From assembly GCF_027942865.1 (NCBI RefSeq), contig NC_134521.1:22942449-23006448 (forward strand): a DNA stretch of 64,000 bases. The letters are read 5' to 3'. Positions 59,801 through 64,000 of the stretch are shown here, in pieces. A program made the translations under genes and the position numbers. The first letter of the stretch is position 1. Each line of letters starts with the position of its first letter. The notes beneath the pieces are model-generated. The model made no database searches. It had not been told where the DNA came from and saw only the letters and a program-made list of their open reading frames with translations. The stretch comes from Odontesthes bonariensis (Eukaryota; Chordata; Actinopteri; Atheriniformes; Atherinopsidae).

Positions 59801-60671
59801 CACTTATGTCTATATTCATTTTATATTTATATTCACCAAATAAATCTTCTGTAATACTTTTTAAAATTGTGTTTAAGATCCTTTATGTATTTAAATGCAG
59901 GCGTGTCACATCATGGCCTGATCGCAATTATTGACCAATTTGCAATTATTAAAATTGTTTCCATTAGTATAAAAATGGCAAGATGAAACTCAGAGAATAT
60001 TTTTCCACTGTTTACAGACCATTCTTTAGCTACAGTTTAAGGGCCTCAACCAGTATTTCGCAAGGAGGATAACATCTCAAATTCAACAGTCTGCATTTCA
60101 ATGAGTTTGTATTGACATAATGTAAGTGATTTTTTTATTTACTATACTTGTGACTGTTCTTTACAAATGCGAAATGTATGTGATGCTATTGTTTTTATCT
60201 GGTCTCTTCTTCTGTAAACGGGACCTAGCTCGTGTTTTGCTTATCTTATTCACTATTCATACAAATTTCTGATAGCTCAGCCTTCATACTCAAGTTATGT
60301 TAGCTTGTCTTTTTTTTCTGTATTACTAGCTAATCAATTAAAATCATGAATCATTAGCATGTAACATAGCTAGCTAACTGTCCTAACTATCTTAGCTAGT
60401 TTAAATTAAAGATCAGTCTATAAGTGTAATATTATGCAACGGGTTGACCGACAGAAAAATACAAGCTAACGTAACATGCTTTTCTAACATTGGGCACAAA
60501 TATGAACCTATTTAACAGACATTAACACTGGTTCGCACCGTTTGGCTAACTAGCGGTGGCTGTCAGTGTCCTACCTTCTGCTCTCACAGACGAAAACCTC
60601 AACACGTTAGAGCTATGCAACATAAATATCAAAACAACTGTTAGGGGAAGTTTATTTAATATCCCCGACAT
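56608..60671 (-). CDS. txndc15: Thioredoxin domain-containing protein 15
   Basis: Joined minus-strand exons 60671-60575, 59614-59295, 59040-58894, 57969-57806, 57327-57197 and 56804-56608 encode 351 residues (human TXNDC15 is 360). All junctions are GT-AG with matching phases. A signal peptide with hydrophobic core [11 protein letters not shown] lies in residues 1-30. An acidic, poorly conserved luminal region (33-170) follows. The thioredoxin-like domain is about 180-290, with FFTVWCQFS (C211, S214: a CxxS, not CxxC, centre, as in the human protein) and the near-invariant block [20 protein letters not shown]. One membrane helix (about 315-333, [13 protein letters not shown]) and the tail [13 protein letters not shown] complete it. 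Several NxS/T sequons support a luminal location. Human TXNDC15 is linked to ciliogenesis and Meckel-Gruber syndrome; the redox role is unproven. Confidence 0.97.
57197..57327 (-). CDS. txndc15: txndc15 exon 5
   Basis: Encodes [20 protein letters not shown] and [15 protein letters not shown] to NQTG, with the cis-proline VPN of the thioredoxin fold. Donor ACAG|GTACAT. Confidence 0.97.
57806..57969 (-). CDS. txndc15: txndc15 exon 4
   Basis: Encodes [31 protein letters not shown] and [11 protein letters not shown], the WCxxS centre region. The split AG|C serine codon joins exon 5 in the human-like sequence SQHSSLSTRFG. Confidence 0.97.
58894..59040 (-). CDS. txndc15: txndc15 exon 3
   Basis: 49 codons from [20 protein letters not shown] to [20 protein letters not shown], matching human CEERNITGLENFTLKILNMS. 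It holds four or more N-glycosylation sequons. Confidence 0.95.
59295..59614 (-). CDS. txndc15: txndc15 exon 2
   Basis: An acidic, low-conservation luminal segment from [20 protein letters not shown] to [10 protein letters not shown]. It follows a very pyrimidine-rich acceptor (TTTTCTTTTTTTTTCAG-like) and ends at CAGCAG|GTTAGT. Confidence 0.92.
60575..60671 (-). CDS. txndc15: txndc15 exon 1 (signal peptide)
   Basis: Starts [20 protein letters not shown] and continues to SSVRAE at donor GCAGAAG|GTAGGA. The hydrophobic core supports a cleaved signal peptide. The phase-1 G joins AG of exon 2 to give Glu33. The ATG is the first in the frame. Confidence 0.9.
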
Positions 60672-60850
60672 AATTTATTTTCTAATACAACAACAAGAGA
60701 CAAATATGCGACCGCCCCAACATGTTGAGATGTGAGGGAATGCTGTTGTCTCGTCCTTAGGAACAAATAACTGCCGTTGTGGCGGAAGAAAATAAATGAC
60801 GCACTGCTAAATTCTGCTTCCGGGGCGGGTGAAATCACGTTTTTTTTTAT
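60672..60850 (-). promoter_or_regulatory. txndc15 promoter / 5' leader region
   Basis: The sequence immediately upstream of the txndc15 start includes a CpG-containing segment (CTTCCGGGGCGGG at about 60816-60829: an ETS-type CCGG and a GC box), typical of a housekeeping TATA-less promoter. The transcription start is not defined. Confidence 0.45.
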
Positions 60851-61639
60851 TTAAATAAAAAAAAAATAGAAGTAAAAAAAAAAAAAAGGATGACAATGAG
60901 CAGCATGGTGTTAGATATTTCATCAAATAGTCCAGTACATTAACTGTATTTCAGGCAGAAAGAGTGGTGATTGGTGGTCCTCTGGATTTTCTATAAGAAT
61001 CCGTACAGATTAGGTTGTTTTCAGCAGGACCGAGCTCAAATCGTGTCTTAATAGATATATTATATGGTATATGTCTATGGTGTCAGTGGCAACCAGGAAT
61101 GGCACTTCCGGTGGCAATGGTGCCGCAGCCTTGCCACGGCTGCTGTCGATCCTGATTTTCCGCGAACAGGTTGTCAGTACATAATATATAATTACTTTAA
61201 AATGATGATGCAGTTATTGGTTGTTCTTTAATAAACAGTGTTAGACTCATCTTTTTTGTTTGTTTTTTACTATTTTGGTATTTTTATTTTTTTTAAATTA
61301 TTTTTGTTTTATTTCTTGCTGCTTTTGTAGCATAAAAAAATCTCCATTGTGGGACGACTAAAGGTATTCTTATTCTTATAATACAAAGTTACTGCATTTA
61401 TTTGAAATGGAAATGATGTCTTGTATAGCGTTATGTGTATACAGAATATATTTTAGCGTCCAGCAAAACATGCTTAATCACGAAGAGCTATTCCACAAAC
61501 ATTCGGTTTATTATAGAGCATGAATGGTTACAGATAGTCGTAACCACGCCAAAAACAACGACACACTAAAATGATAACTTGCTTGACCCTCAGCTCTCTC
61601 ACTCGCCAGAGTCGCCACAGCACAGGCCTCAGGCCTTCA

Positions 61640-62430
61640 CCTTCATGGAGTTTTATTGCCTCAAGAAGAGCCCAAAACCAGAGATGAATTTTTAAAATAT
61701 TCTTCTCAAATCACACTGGATCCTAATTCAGCAAACTCAAATATATCCCTGAGCGATGGAAGCAGAAAAGCAACATTAATAGGGTCTGACTGGACGTTGC
61801 TACTGCTGGGAGGTGACATGGGAAAAGGAGTCGTTTCTCCACAGTCGCCTCAGGCACGCTCAGGCCGGGAGATTGGACCGAAAAACAAAAAGTTTTCAGT
61901 GCAATCTGTTGGTTTTCTTAGCTAGGAAATTGTTTTTGAATTGGCTCTATATGAACGAATTGGATTATTTTATGAATTATGATTATTATTAATTAATTGA
62001 ATTCCAATTGGCTTGAATTGGACTTACTATCTAAGTGCCTTGAGATGACATTTGTTGTATTTGGCGCTATATAAATAAAAATGAATTGAATTGAATTGAA
62101 TTGAAAGTTTTAGTTGCAGTCACATACAAGCAGATCAATAGTACTGGGACCAGGGAGGAATGTGGATTTGGACTAAATGATAAATCATGAGCGTTGATAT
62201 GTTCAACCACTGGATATGAATTCAGCCATAACAAGATTTTCACTCCCATCTCAGGCCTTCAGTCCTCCTGAGTGGGCCTGTATTTGGATCACAGGGCTGG
62301 CACTCTGTCTTTCTACAGCATCTCTGAAACCATGACTCTCCTCCACAGAGTCCAGACCAGGTTCACTCAGCCTCTCTATCCTGGATTCCATGTGATACTG
62401 GAGACACTGCTGAGCTGTGTGACTTGAAAT
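61640..62430 (+). pseudogene. Decayed B30.2 (PRY-SPRY) exon with insertion
   Basis: In order on the + strand are the PRY segment KTRDEFLKYSSQITLDPNSA then NISLSDGSRKATLI (61668-61780), after a frame change LTGRCYCWEVTW (about 61786-61821), then an insertion, then VLVAVTYKQINSTGT and EECGFGLNDKS (62107-62190), a stop, and VGLYLDHRAGTLSFYSISET with MTLLHRVQTRFTQPLYPGF (62267-62390). These are the ordered blocks of a fish B30.2 domain, as found in TRIM, NLR-type and butyrophilin-like proteins. Frameshift, stop and insertion make it non-functional. No RING, B-box or NACHT part is nearby. Confidence 0.85.
61825..62105 (+). mobile_element. SINE-like insertion splitting the B30.2 domain
   Basis: The segment separates WEVTW from VLVAVTY of the domain. 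It contains GCCTTGAGATGACATTTGTTG and TGGCGCTATATAAATAAAAA-type 3' end sequence and finishes in a TTGAA repeat (about 62083-62104), the structure of a LINE-mobilised SINE 3' tail common in fish genomes. Family name uncertain. Confidence 0.7.
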
Positions 62431-62439
62431 AGACAAGAG

Positions 62440-64000
62440 GGATTGGTCTGTGTTGTTGTGCTCTAGTACATGATGTGAGGCAGTGTGACTGCATTGCAGA
62501 GGTCAAACACTGTGAATGGGACTACTTTTTTATTATTATTATTCATCTGGATTTGGTTTGTTGCTTTGGAAACAATCATCTGATCGAATGACTTTACCAT
62601 ATGTGAAAATATAATTGTAGTTCAATCATAAATGATCTACTTTATACAGTTAAATATTAACTTAGTTGTAATTTACATAGACTACTTTTCTTGTCCTGTG
62701 AGCATAGAGGATACACATTCCCTATAAAGGTCAAGTAATGATGCTGGAAAATAACTTATGGAGGAAATTAAATATCTGTAAAAATGAAAGATTTTTGGAA
62801 ATAGTCATTAATAAAATAAATAAGCAGTCCAACATCCAACTAATGAACAAGTGATGACAATTACCATCAAGTTATCATCTGTAAATGTGTAAATTGTTAT
62901 TATTTTAGAGTGGAAGATTTTATTTGATATATCTGTCCTCATCCCTTCACAAATCAGAATATGTTAACACCCAAAAAGGATAGTTTTTCTTTATTAAGTT
63001 CATCTTGTGTCTCACACTCAAATGCTCAAAATTCTTTCCTTTAAAGAAAAAGAATTTCAGATGCGCCATCAGAGGATGTTACTTTCAGGTTTATTACACA
63101 ACTTTTGAATATTCCACAACAATCATGCAAGAATTAAATGGGAATTATACAAAGGTTTACAGGCTTCGCCAATCACACTTCAGGAATAACTGGTCTTCAC
63201 TTCTGAAAGCACAAATGTGAGGTAATGTTGACCAATACTGAGGGTGGTGAAAGACAAAAAGGGCGGAGAACAGCAACAAAAAAAAAATGTATGACTGTGA
63301 TTTGTGCCAGCATATTTTTAATTTAAGTTAAAAAAAAATACATTGAAGTTGATAAATTATTGATTCTCAAGAACTGTTCAGCTAATTTTCTAAAACAATA
63401 CCATAATTCATATCTTTCCTGAAAAGTCCCCCTTGGATGTAACACATTGTCCTTTTATTAAGTTTATTTTACAAAATAACTGAAGCTACATTAAAAACAT
63501 GGAAAATGTATTGATTTGAGATCACTTGGGGTAACCTAACTGTTCTTATACCATAGCCTTTTTAAAAAAAATTAATTTAGAGACTAATTTGTTCTAAATA
63601 GCAACAGAGGAATCCATTGTTTAGTATAATATGACACAGGCATTGTGTTGCAAAGTTCTGACTAAATTCTTACATCTCAAACACTTGACAGCTGACAAAA
63701 TCATTTCCAAACATTTTAGCATTTAATCTCGAGCTTAGCAACATTTACACGTCTCAAGATGACTGCCAAGTTGAGATAAAACTTTCCTGCCTAGCCAGTG
63801 TCTGTTTCTGCTACTGGATAAGTCTCTCTAAAGAGCTGAAACCTGTTGCTGGGGTTCTCTTTCCATATTTTGATCTGCCATTGTACTGGAAGGTGAGCTT
63901 GCTGCAACTCCTACAAGAGTTAGTATTTGACGATAGCCACCAGCCATCATAAATGTAGTTATTTATGCTTTTTGTACTGTCATATCAAAATGTCTGCAGT
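62440..64000. other. No gene seen to the window end
   Basis: AT-rich sequence with no recognisable exon or transposon. The next gene expected from human synteny (around DDX46/C5orf24) does not reach the window. Confidence 0.5.

Noticed and set aside
62251-62436. Minus-strand frame reading over the SPRY remnant
   Set aside because: The real similarity (LSFYSISETMTLLHRVQT) is on the + strand; the minus-strand frame is its shadow.

Overview
This is a vertebrate nuclear window, almost certainly from a spiny-rayed (percomorph-type) teleost fish. It has small exons with GT-AG introns, fish-type mobile elements (Rex3/RTE and L2 LINEs, Tc1/mariner, hAT, Harbinger) and many TG/CA microsatellites. I assign three protein-coding genes with confidence by reading exons, splice sites and phases directly: pitx1 (+ strand, 8.6-20.3 kb), pcbd2 (- strand, 36.6-55.8 kb) and txndc15 (- strand, 56.5-60.7 kb). 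Order and relative orientation match the human 5q31 block (PITX1, CATSPER3, PCBD2, TXNDC15), except that I see no catsper3 between pitx1 and pcbd2.

Layout. 1-8.5 kb: intergenic sequence upstream of pitx1, with one deleted Rex3-type LINE (3.5-4.7 kb). 8.57-20.26 kb: pitx1, a bicoid-type (K50) homeobox transcription factor. It has a predicted non-coding first exon, a short coding exon at 9733-9787, an exon at 14637-14786 that carries the conserved Pitx1 N-terminus and its own ATG, and two exons that split the homeodomain. The gene can therefore encode a 315-residue long form and a 298-residue short form. 20.3-36.6 kb: the intergenic interval between the convergent genes pitx1 and pcbd2, holding a CpG-dense patch, a hAT MITE with a perfect 8-bp target duplication, a 5'-truncated L2 LINE with a 301-codon ORF, and two decayed Tc1/mariner copies. 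36.6-55.8 kb: pcbd2, encoding a 140-residue DCoH-family protein over four exons. Its 15.3-kb second intron contains nested transposons, a very young-looking 626-bp inverted-repeat element, a Harbinger copy, an L2 fragment and a candidate conserved regulatory block. 56.5-60.7 kb: txndc15, six exons, 351 residues, a signal-peptide and single-membrane-pass thioredoxin-like protein. 60.7-64 kb: sequence beyond txndc15, containing a decayed B30.2 (PRY-SPRY) exon interrupted by a SINE-like insertion.

The three genes are not an operon and do not share a pathway. The linkage is more plausibly a regulatory block in which introns and intergenic DNA of bystander genes hold pitx1 control elements; that is inference. 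The most interesting observations are the alternative pitx1 N-terminus, whose peptide resembles the Pitx2a-specific start; the long TG tract close to the last pitx1 exon; the perfect MEF2/TATA-like site in the same intron; and the young inverted-repeat element.
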